From: Mycolicibacterium sp. MU0050
Lineage (GTDB): Bacteria > Actinomycetota > Actinomycetes > Mycobacteriales > Mycobacteriaceae
Length of the DNA: 64,000 bases
Direction: 5' to 3'
NCBI RefSeq assembly: GCF_963378085.1
Contig: NZ_OY726395.1
Location: forward strand, 2,480,001-2,544,000
The notes beneath the pieces were generated by a model. That model did no database searches. It was given only the letters and a program-made list of their open reading frames with translations, and was not told the DNA's origin. Shown here in pieces: positions 17,206 to 26,303 of the stretch. Both the position numbers and the translations under genes were made by a program. The stretch's first letter is position 1. Each line of letters starts with the position of its first letter.

Positions 17206-17556
17206 GACCTGGTCTCCAAGGTTCGGCGTGCGAAAAGTCAATGCGTGGAGTCGAAATTGGGCGCTGCGGGCTGGTGATCTCCTGACACGACAAAGTGCTG
17301 AGCATCTGCTTAGCAGACGGGTCGGCGTGGGGTCAAGGATTCGTGCACTTCAGCGGTCTGCCGTCCTGGCAAATTCGGCTGAGGGACTGCGGGCGCTCCA
17401 CCCCGGCGACGTGGCAGGGGAAAGATGCTGGCGGGCAACGGTTCCGGCGCCCAGCGCGAGCATGCTTCGGTGCGCAATCTCGCCCGCCGCACGCGACGGC
17501 CCGCCGGCAGGGGGTAGTGTCGCGCACCAGTTCGGTACACAGCGGAGGGAAAAGGC
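17206..17556. other. Divergent intergenic region between P450 and SDR genes
   Basis: 351 bp without a gene. It separates the minus-strand P450 operon from the plus-strand SDR and should hold both promoters. The only clear structure is a pair of 9-bp palindromes at 17296-17315 (listed separately). Confidence 0.5.
17296..17315. promoter_or_regulatory. Two adjacent TGCTNAGCA palindromes, candidate operator
   Basis: TGCTGAGCA and TGCTTAGCA are each self-complementary apart from the centre and are separated by 2 bp, so their centres lie 11 bp apart, one helical turn. They sit about 90 bp upstream of the P450 start and 240 bp upstream of the SDR start. Such pairs are typical of TetR or MarR binding. 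The TetR gene at 18511 is the nearest candidate. Confidence 0.4.
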
Positions 17557-18483
17557 ATGTCAGAGTTGCGTTTTGACGGGCGGGTCGCGATCGTCACCGG
17601 TGCCGGCCGCGGTATCGGTCGAGGTCACGCCCTGTTGCTGGCGCAGAAGGGGGCCCGCGTGGTGGTCGCGGACTACGGTGTGGACCCGGCGGGAGGGGGA
17701 ACGTCGTCGTTGCCCGCCGACCAAGTGGTGCAGGAGATCAAAGACGCCGGTGGCGAGGCGGTCGCCTGCTGCGCCTCCGTCGCCGAGGAGCGGTCCGCGG
17801 CGTCCATAGTCGAGACCGCCGTCGACACCTTTGGCCGGCTCGACATCGTGGTCAACAACGCGGGGATTCACGACCCCGCCGACTTCGAGGAATTGTCCCT
17901 CGACCAGTTCCGTGCCATGCTCGACGTGCACTTCTACGGTGCGTTGTACGTGATCCGGGCGGCGTGGCCGCACTTCCGATCCGCCGGGTACGGGCGCATT
18001 GTCAACACCGTCTCGGAGGCCATGCTCGGCGGTGTTTCCGGCCTGACCAGCTACGCCTCGGCCAAGGGCGCGGTCTACGGATTGACCCGCAATCTCGCCA
18101 CCGAGGGCCTGGCCCGGGGCATCCGGGTCAACGCCGTCGCGCCCCGCGCCTACACCCGGTTGTCGGCCGATCACTGCGACAGCCTGTCGAACCTGTACGG
18201 CTTGCCACCGGAGAAGATCGAGCAGGTCAACGCCAGCATGCCGCCCGAACTGTGTGCGCCGGCCGTCGCGTATCTGGCGCACGAGCAGTGTCAGCTCAAC
18301 GGCGAGGTGCTGCAGGTCGGCATGGGCGGGGTGGCGCGGATGGCGTTCGTGGCCACCAAGGGGCTGCGGGAAGGGTCGCTCACCGCGGAGAGCATCGCGG
18401 CCAACATCGACCGCGTACTCGATCTCGATTCCGCGTCGGTGCCCTCGACCGACGACATCTTCAGTGCGGCACCGTCGAAATGA
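17557..18483 (+). CDS. Short-chain dehydrogenase/reductase (SDR)
   Basis: 308 residues with a ribosome site GAGGGAAAA upstream. Cofactor loop TGAGRGIGRG (14-23) and the acidic VVADYG after beta-2 suggest NAD preference. NNAG is present, and the catalytic triad is Ser153 (NTVSEAM), Tyr166 and Lys170 (YASAK). A longer C-terminus (about 40 residues past the usual end) resembles the SDR unit of multifunctional beta-oxidation enzymes and related hydroxyacyl or hydroxysteroid dehydrogenases. It likely oxidises an alcohol formed by one of the P450s; that is inference from location. Divergent from the P450 operon and convergent with the TetR gene. Confidence 0.9.
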   Translation: MSELRFDGRVAIVTGAGRGIGRGHALLLAQKGARVVVADYGVDPAGGGTSSLPADQVVQEIKDAGGEAVACCASVAEERSAASIVETAVDTFGRLDIVVNNAGIHDPADFEELSLDQFRAMLDVHFYGALYVIRAAWPHFRSAGYGRIVNTVSEAMLGGVSGLTSYASAKGAVYGLTRNLATEGLARGIRVNAVAPRAYTRLSADHCDSLSNLYGLPPEKIEQVNASMPPELCAPAVAYLAHEQCQLNGEVLQVGMGGVARMAFVATKGLREGSLTAESIAANIDRVLDLDSASVPSTDDIFSAAPSK

Positions 18484-18510
18484 CCATCTGACAGGCCATT
18501 TCAGTCGGCC

Positions 18511-19155
18511 TCAGCGTTCGCGCAGCCGGGGCCGTTGCGCGCTCAGCGACCGGGCATGCTCGAGGATGCGGGCCCGGGCCCGCGGTTGCGCGACGGCCAG
18601 CAGACAGATGTCGAAGGCGTGCAACGCCCCGGCGCGCAGTTCGGCGTCGTCGAGTTGGCCGGCGGTCCACCGGCGCTGCAGGTGAAACAACACCATGGCG
18701 GCGTGCTCGGCCAGCAGCGTCGGTTCGATGTCGGCGCGCAGCACGCCCGCCTCGGTCGCCGCGCCGATCTCGGCGACGATCAGGTCCCAGCCGGTCCAGC
18801 GGACATTCACCAGGTCGACCAGGCGATCGTCCATCACGACCGCGCGGACCACGGCCTTGGGGACCTCCGCCACGGTCTTGTCGATCGAGACGGCGATGGC
18901 CTCCCAGATCCGTTCGATCGGATCGGTCGCCTCCAGGTGGTGGACGGCGACGTCGATGGAATCCAGCGAGCGTTGGACCAGGGCGGTGAGCAGGCCGTCC
19001 TTGTCGCCGAAGTGGTTGTAGAGCGTGCGGACACTGACGCCCGCCTCGCTGGCGAGCCGCCGCATGGACAGCGCCTCGACACCGTTGGCCTCGATGAAGG
19101 CCCGCGCAGCGTCGAGGACGTGCCGACTCGTCCGCTGCTGAACCCGGGATGACAT
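18511..19155 (-). CDS. TetR-family repressor of the catabolic cluster
   Basis: 214 residues from the ATG at 19155. The N-terminal DNA-binding region reads LDAARAFIEANGVEALSMRRLASEAGVSVRTLYNHFGDKDGLL, the standard TetR helix-turn-helix. The C-terminal ligand-binding domain is unlike others in the window. It is divergent from the eight-gene plus-strand run beginning at 19342, with 186 bp between them, so it probably represses that run and itself. Its effector could be a pathway intermediate. An imperfect palindrome lies in the gap. Confidence 0.88.
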   Translation of the reverse strand: MSSRVQQRTSRHVLDAARAFIEANGVEALSMRRLASEAGVSVRTLYNHFGDKDGLLTALVQRSLDSIDVAVHHLEATDPIERIWEAIAVSIDKTVAEVPKAVVRAVVMDDRLVDLVNVRWTGWDLIVAEIGAATEAGVLRADIEPTLLAEHAAMVLFHLQRRWTAGQLDDAELRAGALHAFDICLLAVAQPRARARILEHARSLSAQRPRLRER

Positions 19156-19224
19156 GACGAAAACCCTAGTCAATGCGCTCGCCCGGATGGATTCCCCGCT
19201 CGCGTTGACACGCCGGGGCAAAAG

Positions 19225-19239
19225 TACAACACCGTTGCA
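19225..19239. promoter_or_regulatory. Imperfect palindrome in the tetR/amidohydrolase gap
   Basis: T-A-CAAC-ACC-GTTG-C-A is a CAAC/GTTG inverted repeat with a 3-bp centre and a T/A outer pair. A second symmetric element, ATGC-N5-GCAT, lies at 19252-19264. Both fall between the divergent TetR and amidohydrolase genes and are candidate operator halves. A TTGACA occurs at 19205-19210. Short arms, so low certainty. Confidence 0.3.
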
Positions 19240-19341
19240 AAAAGCGTCCGAATGCGATTAGCATCACTCCCACGCACCGCCCGATGTGCGAGTCCACGGG
19301 CGGCTCGCGGGGGCCTTCGAACGTCAGCAACAAGGGGAAGC

Positions 19342-20751
19342 ATGTCGCAAGAGAACGCCGGTTCCGTCGGCGCCATCGCCGATGATCAGCGCTACGTCAC
19401 CGTGTCGATCGACAGCCACGTGGGCCCGTCGGTCAAGGATCAGCTGCGTCCGTACTGCGAGGCGAAATACCTCGACGACTTCGATCGCTTCGTGACGGAG
19501 ATGGAAAGCCAAGGTCTGCTGTCCTGGCGTTCCTCGGAAGCGAAATCCGGTGCGAAGCAAAGCTGGTCGCTCGGGAAGTCGCAGGCCGAGCGGGGTAAGG
19601 CCCAGGCCGAGAAGCTCGACGAGAAGGCGGCGGAGAAGTTCGGCAAGCAGGCCGGCATCCGCAACGCCGACCAGGTCGGCGCCCGTTTCTTGCAGCGCAG
19701 TTACGAGCACAGCCTGGCGTCCGGGCTGCAGGACCACGACGCGCGCATCGCCGACATGGACGAGCAGGGTGTGGCCGCCGACGTCATCTTCCACGGCGGC
19801 CTCAACGGCCAGTCGATCCCGTTTTCCACCACCGGTCTGATCAGCTGGGGCGACACCGCATACGACTACCTGGAGCAGGTCGGCGTGCGCATCTACAACC
19901 GCTGGCTGGCGGACTTCGTGTCCCTGGCGCCCGAGCGCCACGCCGGCATTGCGCACATCCCCATCTCGAATCTGGACGCGTGCGCCAAGGAGGTCGAGTG
20001 GGCCGCCGAGGCGGGCCTCAAGGGCATCAACCTGCCGGCCCCGCGGGGTGACTTCCCTATGCTGAACGACCCTGCGTGGGAACCGCTTTGGGCCGCGTGC
20101 AACGAGACGGGCCTGTCGGTGAACACGCACGGCGGCGGCGGCGAGCACTACCCCTACGAGGGGCAGGGCGCCCAGATGATGTACATGATGGAGACGCCGT
20201 TCAGGACCCGGCGCGGTCTGTGGGTGATGATCTTCAGCGGCGTGTTCGAGCGGTACCCGAACCTCAAGCTGGTGCTCACCGAGCAGTGGGTGGACTGGGC
20301 GCCGGCGGCCATGGCGGACATGGACGGTCTCTACCACGGCCCCACCGGTGCCGCGATCCGCGCCAAGCTGCCCAAGCCGCCCTCGGAGTACTTCCGCCAG
20401 AACTGTTTCATCGGCGCAAGTTTCATGTCCAACGGCGAGGCGAAACTGTCCATCGAGCACGACCTGGTCGACAACGTGATGTGGGGCGACGACTACCCGC
20501 ACGCTGAGGGCACCTTCCCGGACACCCGCGAGGCAATGCGGTTCACGTTCTCCGACATCGACCCGAAGTACACGCAGAAGTTCCTCGGCGACACCGCCAT
20601 TGACCTCTATGGACTCGACCGCGAGAAGCTGACCGCGGTCGCCAACCGGATCGGTCCCACCGTCGGGGAGGTTGCCACGCCCTACACGTTGCCGGAGGAC
20701 GCGGTGGTGGGCCTCTACGCGTTCCGCACCGGGCCGGGCATCTTCATCTGA
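19342..20751 (+). CDS. Amidohydrolase-2 family metal-dependent hydrolase
   Basis: 469 residues from the ATG at 19342 (AAGGGGAAG upstream); a start at 19252 would add Arg-rich residues. The N-terminal SIDSHVGPS replaces the usual metal-binding H-x-H, while NTHGGGGEHYP, FSGVFERYPNLKLVLTEQWVDW and MWGDDYPHAEGTFPDTREA match the later metal and catalytic segments of the ACMSD-like amidohydrolase-2 family. Lys-rich residues at about 60-110 are an extra helical insertion. Members hydrolyse or decarboxylate ring compounds. It is the first gene of a run of eight ending at 28334. Confidence 0.85.
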   Translation: MSQENAGSVGAIADDQRYVTVSIDSHVGPSVKDQLRPYCEAKYLDDFDRFVTEMESQGLLSWRSSEAKSGAKQSWSLGKSQAERGKAQAEKLDEKAAEKFGKQAGIRNADQVGARFLQRSYEHSLASGLQDHDARIADMDEQGVAADVIFHGGLNGQSIPFSTTGLISWGDTAYDYLEQVGVRIYNRWLADFVSLAPERHAGIAHIPISNLDACAKEVEWAAEAGLKGINLPAPRGDFPMLNDPAWEPLWAACNETGLSVNTHGGGGEHYPYEGQGAQMMYMMETPFRTRRGLWVMIFSGVFERYPNLKLVLTEQWVDWAPAAMADMDGLYHGPTGAAIRAKLPKPPSEYFRQNCFIGASFMSNGEAKLSIEHDLVDNVMWGDDYPHAEGTFPDTREAMRFTFSDIDPKYTQKFLGDTAIDLYGLDREKLTAVANRIGPTVGEVATPYTLPEDAVVGLYAFRTGPGIFI

Positions 20752-20801
20752 TCACCGCCCTTCGACCGCACCACCCCGCCGCGCCGCATACGAGGAGACG
20801 A

Positions 20802-21665
20802 TTGCCCACCATGGAAGACAACACCGGCCTGAAATCGGCGTGCCGTCTGGTCACCGCGGAGGAAGTTGAGTACCTCCACGAGTACGGCTGGGTGAAGTTG
20901 AAGCGCTTCGTCGATCCGGACGTGCTGGCCAAGATGTTGGAGCTGGCCCAGGAGAAGATGGGCACCGACGCGGACAGCAACCCGCTCAAGGCGGGCATGA
21001 GCCCGAAGGCGGAGGGCGAGGCCAAGGGCGCGTTGGCGTACTTCAACGCCGAGCGCAGCGGCGGCCTGTCCAGCCCGGTGCTGCGGCCGCTCATCGACGA
21101 CATCGGCAAGAGCGCCACGCTGTTGCTGAACCGGCGGGCCAATGACGGCACCAACGTCGGGGTGCGGTACTACTCCGACTTCTTCGTCCCGAAACTGCCG
21201 TCGACGAAGTCCTCCCGCCACGGGGGCAACGGCGCCACCGCGTTCCACCAGGACTACATCACGTTCGCGGTCGACCGCACCGGCGGCATGACGTTCTGGA
21301 TTCCGTTGGAGCCCTACGGCCCTCCGGCCGGCACCATGTCGTTCGTCAACGGTTCGCACCGCTTTGGTGTGCTGGGTGACTACACCACCTACGGCGGCAG
21401 CGACGCGCTCGGCGTCTTCCCGGAGCTACGGGACCTGGAGATGAGCGAGCAGATGACCTACGAGTTGGGTGATATCACCGTGCACACCCATCTGACGATC
21501 CACGGCGCCGGCGCCAACATGATGGACCGTCCCCGCTGGGGATACCTGCTGGTGGTGCAGCCCGAGGACATCTGCTGGAACGGCTCGCCGTGCCCCAACT
21601 TCGACACCTCTCAGATGGTGCCGTGGCAGGCCATGAACGACGAGCGATTCCCGCTGATCGGCTGA
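20802..21665 (+). CDS. Phytanoyl-CoA dioxygenase (PhyH)-like Fe(II)/2-oxoglutarate enzyme
   Basis: 287 residues from a TTG at 20802 that has GAGGAG just upstream; an ATG three codons later is the alternative. The double-stranded beta-helix core has the H-x-D pair in FHQDYITF and the distal His in HLTIHGAGAN, the facial triad binding iron. GTMSFVNGSHRFG and RWGYLLVVQPED are typical for PhyH-like hydroxylases. It would hydroxylate a substrate at the expense of 2-oxoglutarate. Second in the operon; 50 bp after the amidohydrolase. Confidence 0.86.
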   Translation: MPTMEDNTGLKSACRLVTAEEVEYLHEYGWVKLKRFVDPDVLAKMLELAQEKMGTDADSNPLKAGMSPKAEGEAKGALAYFNAERSGGLSSPVLRPLIDDIGKSATLLLNRRANDGTNVGVRYYSDFFVPKLPSTKSSRHGGNGATAFHQDYITFAVDRTGGMTFWIPLEPYGPPAGTMSFVNGSHRFGVLGDYTTYGGSDALGVFPELRDLEMSEQMTYELGDITVHTHLTIHGAGANMMDRPRWGYLLVVQPEDICWNGSPCPNFDTSQMVPWQAMNDERFPLIG

Positions 21666-21713
21666 CTCGATGAGCCAGCCCCGCAGAGCCCGCACCGACG
21701 CCGAGGACACCAA

Positions 21714-22253
21714 GTGACTTCACCCCCAACGCTTCCCAACCGCAATTTCATGCAGGTGTGTTGGGTGGTGCCCGATCTGCGGGCCGCGATCGAGACGTGG
21801 CACCGCACCACCGGGGCCGGGCCGTTCTTCTGGTTCGACGGGGTGGACTGCACCGACGGGCGCCACCGCGGGACCCCGGCAGAGTTTCCGGTGGTCACCG
21901 CGGCCATCGCCTACGCCGGCGACCTCCAGATCGAGCTGGTCGCGCAGGACAACGACGACCCCGGGGTGTTCCGCGACATGTTCGCCCGCGGCCAGTCCGG
22001 CCTGCACCACATGGCGCTGGTGTGCACCGACTACGAGGCCGAACGCGACGCCTACCTCGGCGCGGGCGCCGAACTCGCGTTCGAGGGCAAGGTGGGCAAC
22101 AGCCGCACCTGCTGGGTGGACACCACCCCGATGCTGGGCTTCATGGTCGAACTCCTCGAGCCGAGCCCGGTGCGCGAGAAGGGATTTGCCGCCATGCGCG
22201 CCGCGGCCCAGTCCTGGGACGGCGTCGACCCCATCACCCGGTTCTCCAGATGA
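21714..22253 (+). CDS. VOC-family protein
   Basis: 179 residues, GTG start with GAGGA upstream. The first module begins NFMQVCWVVPDLRAAIETWHRTTGAGPF and the second GLHHMALVCTDYEAERDAYLGAGAEL. HH in GLHHMAL and Glu in GFMVELLEP are likely metal ligands. The pattern resembles glyoxalase-like proteins of steroid and aromatic pathways. Its TGA overlaps the ATG of the acyl-CoA ligase (ATGA), so the two are translated together. Reaction unknown. Confidence 0.83.
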   Translation: MTSPPTLPNRNFMQVCWVVPDLRAAIETWHRTTGAGPFFWFDGVDCTDGRHRGTPAEFPVVTAAIAYAGDLQIELVAQDNDDPGVFRDMFARGQSGLHHMALVCTDYEAERDAYLGAGAELAFEGKVGNSRTCWVDTTPMLGFMVELLEPSPVREKGFAAMRAAAQSWDGVDPITRFSR

Positions 22254-23905
22254 CCGCCACCGAACCCGCCTCGACCTTCCCGAAACTGTTCGCCGAGGTC
22301 GTCGCGCGGCGCGGCGACCACGACGCGCTACGGGTCGCCGACGAGACACTCACCTACCGCGATCTGGACGAGCGCACGTCGCAAATGGCGCGCGCCCTGC
22401 TGGCCGTCGGGGTCGGCAAGGCCACCCGGATCGCGGTGCTCGCGCCGGACAGCGCGCTGTTCCTCACCACCTTCTATGCCGCGCTGCGCATCGGCGCCCT
22501 GGTCACCCCGATCAGCACCCTGTCCACGCCCACCGAACTCGCCCACATTCTGCGCACCAGCGACGCGCAGATCCTGATCGGCGCCCGGCGCTTCCTGTCC
22601 CGGGACCACGGCCAGATCCTCGAGGCGGCACTGCCCGGCATCCATGACGGCACCGCACGGGCACTTCGTCTTCCGGCGGCCCCACACTTGCGGTCGGTGT
22701 GGCTCGACGAGGCCGACGACCTGCCGTGGGCGTCGTCGCTGGCCGCGCTGCACGCCCGGGCCGAGGGACCCGAGGCCCCGGACCGCGCGCTGCTGGCCGC
22801 CGTCGAGAACGAGGTGGTGCCCGGAGACGATGCTTTCGTGGTGTATACCTCCGGCAGCACCGCCGCGCCGAAGGCGGTGGTGCACGGGCAGTGGGCCGTC
22901 GCCCGCCAACCCCCGGTGCTGGCCACCTACTTCGACGTGCAACCCCACGACCGCACGCTGTCGCTGCTGCCGGCGTTCTGGATGGGCGGTATCTCCGCGG
23001 CGTTGCAGGTCCTGAGCACCGGGAGCACGCTGGTTTATCCCACCGCGCCGGACGTCGACACCGTGCTGGACACCATCGAACGCCACAACATCACCAACGT
23101 CGTCATCTGGCACATGTTGGCCAAGCTGCAGGCCCGGGCCGCCGAGCGGGGCATCGACCTCGTGCCCATCAAGATCACCACGGGACCCACCCGCGACGAG
23201 AACGGTGACCCGATCCCGCGGCATCTGCAGACCCGGATGCTGGGCATGTCGGAAAGCTTTGCGCCGCACAGCGCCGAGCCGGTCACGCGGCGGCTGCCCG
23301 AGTCGAAGGCGGGTGCGGCGGGGCGCGCGGTGAACGGCATCGAGCGCCGGGTGGTCGACCCCGCGACCGGCGTCGAGGTCGCCCCCGGCGAGGTCGGGGA
23401 GCTACAGCTGCGCGGCGGGGCGCTGATGACCGGCCTCTACAAGGTGCCCCGGGACTCGGTGTTCACCCCGGACGGCTTCTTCCCGACCGCCGACCTGGTG
23501 CGCATCGACGCCGACGGCTACGCGTTCTTCGTCGGCCGCATCAGCGACATGATCAAGACCAACTCGGCCAACGTGTCCCGGCTCGAGGTCGAGGCGGCCC
23601 TCAACGCGCTGCCCGACGTCGAGCTCGCCGTCGTGGCGGGCTTACCCGACCCTGATCTCGGCGAAAAGGTGGTCGCGGCAGTGGTTCCAGCCGCCGGACA
23701 GGACCCTACCGAGGCCGAGCTGCGAGCCGCCTTGCGCGAGACGCTGTCGAGTTTCAAGGTCCCCCGCCGCATCGTCTTCATCACCCACGACGACATCCCC
23801 CGGACGCCCACTGGCAAGGTGCGGCTCTCCGAGCTCACCGACATGGTCGGCACCCACCTCGAGGCGCAGTCGCGACCGGCGCATGCGAGCTCGGCCGCCG
23901 GCTGA
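22250..23905 (+). CDS. Acyl-CoA ligase (ANL superfamily)
   Basis: 551 residues starting at the ATG that overlaps the VOC gene stop. AMP-binding loop YTSGSTAAPKAVVHG near 200-215 (the usual Gly before Pro is Ala), acidic turn GFFPTADLVRIDADGYAFFVGR, and C-terminal catalytic Lys in PRTPTGKVRLSEL. The residues DMIKTNSANVSRLEVE replace the usual IKxGGxxVxPxEVE, an uncommon hinge variant. It activates a carboxylic acid to its CoA thioester for the crotonase encoded next. The acid is not identifiable. Distinct from the FadD at 6634. Confidence 0.9.
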   Translation: MTATEPASTFPKLFAEVVARRGDHDALRVADETLTYRDLDERTSQMARALLAVGVGKATRIAVLAPDSALFLTTFYAALRIGALVTPISTLSTPTELAHILRTSDAQILIGARRFLSRDHGQILEAALPGIHDGTARALRLPAAPHLRSVWLDEADDLPWASSLAALHARAEGPEAPDRALLAAVENEVVPGDDAFVVYTSGSTAAPKAVVHGQWAVARQPPVLATYFDVQPHDRTLSLLPAFWMGGISAALQVLSTGSTLVYPTAPDVDTVLDTIERHNITNVVIWHMLAKLQARAAERGIDLVPIKITTGPTRDENGDPIPRHLQTRMLGMSESFAPHSAEPVTRRLPESKAGAAGRAVNGIERRVVDPATGVEVAPGEVGELQLRGGALMTGLYKVPRDSVFTPDGFFPTADLVRIDADGYAFFVGRISDMIKTNSANVSRLEVEAALNALPDVELAVVAGLPDPDLGEKVVAAVVPAAGQDPTEAELRAALRETLSSFKVPRRIVFITHDDIPRTPTGKVRLSELTDMVGTHLEAQSRPAHASSAAG

Positions 23906-23957
23906 GACCCACCGGGGCCTCCCCCACTTCGACGAACGCTACAAGGAGACGCGGCAC

Positions 23958-24950
23958 ATGACCGAACAGGCAGAACGCATCACCGAGGCCAAGACCGTTC
24001 CCTCGGCCGAGGAGATCGTGCTCTACGAGAAGAACCCGGAAACCAAGATCGCCACCATCACCCTGGACCGGGCCGACGAGCTCAACGCGATGACCATCGA
24101 CGCGCAGCACCGCTACGCCGACCTGGTGCACAACGCCAGCGTCGACGACGACGTCAAGGTCCTGGTGATCCGGGCGAACGGACCCAACCTCGGCAGCGGC
24201 GCCGACCTGGCCGAACTCCTCGACACCATGGCCGGCCGCGGCGAGGGCTCCATGAACCACGCCGTGCGGGTGCCCGAGGACGCCGACGTGGTCTACCCGC
24301 CCGAGGGCACCTACCGTCGCCGCGCCACCACCGTGCAGTTCTACACCGACCCCAGCGCCGGGATGCGCAGCCTGCAGGACTTCAAGAAGATCAGCATCCT
24401 GGAAGTGCGGGGCTACTGCTACGGCTGGCACTTCTACCAGGCGGCCGACGCCGACATCGTGGTCGCCTCCGAGGACTCCCTGTTCGGTCACGCGGCCTGG
24501 CGGTACGCGGGTTTCGCTGCGCGCCAATGGCAGTGGTGCAACACCATGGGGGCGCGCAAGTTCATGGAGATGGTGTTCACCGGCCGCCCCTTCACCGCCA
24601 AGGAGATGTACGACTGCAGCTTTGTCAACGCCGTCGTACCGTTCGACGAACTCGAGGCGATGACCGAGAAGTACGCGCTGGCGTGCTCCCGCAGCCGGCC
24701 CACCGACACGGTGTTCGCCCAGAAGACGTTCTTCGAAATCTACAAGCAGCACCAGGGCGAATACATGGGCAGCATCGTCGCCGGACTGCTCGAGTCGACC
24801 CTCGACCAGCTCCGGCCCGACCCCCGCGCCGGCTCGATGGAACTCGACGAGGAGACGCTGAGCCGCCTCACCGACACCGTCCGCGACAACGACGCCCAGT
24901 TCCCGCCGGACTGGCGGCTGAGTCGCCGGGGCCGGGCCGCCGGCAACTGA
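23958..24950 (+). CDS. Enoyl-CoA hydratase/isomerase (crotonase) family protein
   Basis: 330 residues from the ATG at 23958, 9 nt after AAGGAG. The crotonase core shows ITLDRADELNAMT, VLVIRANGPNLGSGADL (first oxyanion region) and VRGYCYGWHFYQAADADIVVASEDSLFG in place of the usual GxCxGGG. The second oxyanion Gly is therefore shifted to a YGWHF variant. An insertion of about 35 residues (100-135) separates the two halves, and the protein is longer than the usual 260. It could be a hydratase, a ring-cleaving hydrolase or a lyase. Part of the eight-gene operon. Confidence 0.84.
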   Translation: MTEQAERITEAKTVPSAEEIVLYEKNPETKIATITLDRADELNAMTIDAQHRYADLVHNASVDDDVKVLVIRANGPNLGSGADLAELLDTMAGRGEGSMNHAVRVPEDADVVYPPEGTYRRRATTVQFYTDPSAGMRSLQDFKKISILEVRGYCYGWHFYQAADADIVVASEDSLFGHAAWRYAGFAARQWQWCNTMGARKFMEMVFTGRPFTAKEMYDCSFVNAVVPFDELEAMTEKYALACSRSRPTDTVFAQKTFFEIYKQHQGEYMGSIVAGLLESTLDQLRPDPRAGSMELDEETLSRLTDTVRDNDAQFPPDWRLSRRGRAAGN

Positions 24951-24969
24951 GGACAACGGAGGACCGACG

Positions 24970-26268
24970 ATGTTGGTAATCGACAATGCAAGGGTTTTCG
25001 ACGGCACCAGCCTGCTGCCGGGCACACACACCGTGACCGTGCAGGGCAACACGATCACCGCGATCGACGGCCCCGTCCCGGTGGAGGCGACCCGGGTGAT
25101 CGACGCCGCGGGGATGACCCTGATGCCCGGCCTGATCACCAGCCACCTGCACTCCGACTTCTACAAGTTCAACATCGCCGACAGCGACCGGCTGGGCAAG
25201 GAACGCCCGCCCGGCGTGCTGATGGCGATCGGGGTCCGCACCTGCCGGGTGCTGCTGGAGAGCGGTTTCACCGGCTTCTCCGGCGCCTCCTGCTCCAATT
25301 ACGTTGACGCGCAGCTGAAGATGGCCATCGACGAGGACATCATCCCCGGCCCGCGGATCCGCGCCTGCGGACACCACATCGGCACCACCGGCGACATGAA
25401 CAACGGCGGTCGGTGGTGGAAGGCCTACCAGACGCCCGGCACCGACATCTGCGCCGACGGCCCCGACGCCCTGCGCGCGCTGGTCCGCCAGGAGATCAAC
25501 CGCGGCGCCGAGACCATCAAGATCTTCGCCAGCTCGGGGCACGGTCAACTGAACCGGACCACCCGCAACATGTCTCGCGACGAGATCGCGGCAATCATCA
25601 ACACCGCCCACGAACGCGGCGCCAAGGTCCGCGCCCACGTCGCCGACAAGGCGATGATCATGGAATGCATCGAACTCGGCCTCGACGTCGTCGATCACGG
25701 CGACGAGGTGGACGACGAGGTCATCGCCGCCATGGCCGAATCCGGCACGTTCTGGGTCCCCAGCCTGATCTATCTGCGTAGCCTGCTCGAACTCGGCTAC
25801 GCCGAGCAGTTCGGCATCACCCGAGCCATGTACGACCACGTCCGCGCCATGCTGCCGGTGGCACAGGCCGCCGGGGTCAGGATCCTGATCGGCGACGACT
25901 ACAGCGGCGTCTTCCGGGACCTCATGGACGACGATCCACTGGACCATCAGGTGGGCAACTACGGCCGCGAGTTCGACTACTACGGCCAGATCGACGGCCT
26001 CACACCGGAAGACGTGCTGGCGTGGGGCACGCGCAACGCCGGCCAGCTGCTGGTGGACCCGCCCGCCCAGGTGGGCGTGATCGCACCCGGCGCACTGGCC
26101 GACCTGATCGTCGTCGACGGGAACCCCGTCGAGGACCTTGCCCTGCTGGCCCGCCCCCAAGCAGCGTTGCGGGCCGTCATCCGGGACGGCGCCGTGGTGA
26201 TCGACCGCCTCGATGACCGCGCTGCGCACCTACCGCACCCGGCCCTCGCCGGCATGCCGGCCCGGTGA
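24970..26268 (+). CDS. Amidohydrolase (imidazolonepropionase/prolidase-like)
   Basis: 432 residues. The metal-binding H-x-H is SHLHSDFYKF after the strand TLMPGLIT; HHIGTTGDMNN, KIFASSGHGQ (a likely bridging Lys or nearby residue), RAHVADKAMIMECIELGLDVVDHGDEV and LIGDDYSG supply the later His and Asp ligands. The C-terminal composite domain ends GVIAPGALADLIVVDGNPVED. This pattern is that of cytosine deaminase/imidazolonepropionase-related amidohydrolases, which cleave cyclic amides or C-N bonds. Its stop overlaps a possible GTG of the next gene. Second amidohydrolase in the operon and unrelated to the first. Confidence 0.87.
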   Translation: MLVIDNARVFDGTSLLPGTHTVTVQGNTITAIDGPVPVEATRVIDAAGMTLMPGLITSHLHSDFYKFNIADSDRLGKERPPGVLMAIGVRTCRVLLESGFTGFSGASCSNYVDAQLKMAIDEDIIPGPRIRACGHHIGTTGDMNNGGRWWKAYQTPGTDICADGPDALRALVRQEINRGAETIKIFASSGHGQLNRTTRNMSRDEIAAIINTAHERGAKVRAHVADKAMIMECIELGLDVVDHGDEVDDEVIAAMAESGTFWVPSLIYLRSLLELGYAEQFGITRAMYDHVRAMLPVAQAAGVRILIGDDYSGVFRDLMDDDPLDHQVGNYGREFDYYGQIDGLTPEDVLAWGTRNAGQLLVDPPAQVGVIAPGALADLIVVDGNPVEDLALLARPQAALRAVIRDGAVVIDRLDDRAAHLPHPALAGMPAR

Positions 26269-26303
26269 CGACGGCGGCTCGACAAATCCAGAGACGAGGA
26301 ACA

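Noticed and set aside
18488..18507. CAGGCCATTTCAGTCG also found inside the SDR gene near 27022
   Set aside because: A single 16-bp match in 64 kb of GC-rich DNA can arise by chance, and no longer similarity surrounds it.
24868..26229. Open frame of 453 codons on the minus strand
   Set aside because: Opposite the clearly coding amidohydrolase at 24970; no recognisable protein features.
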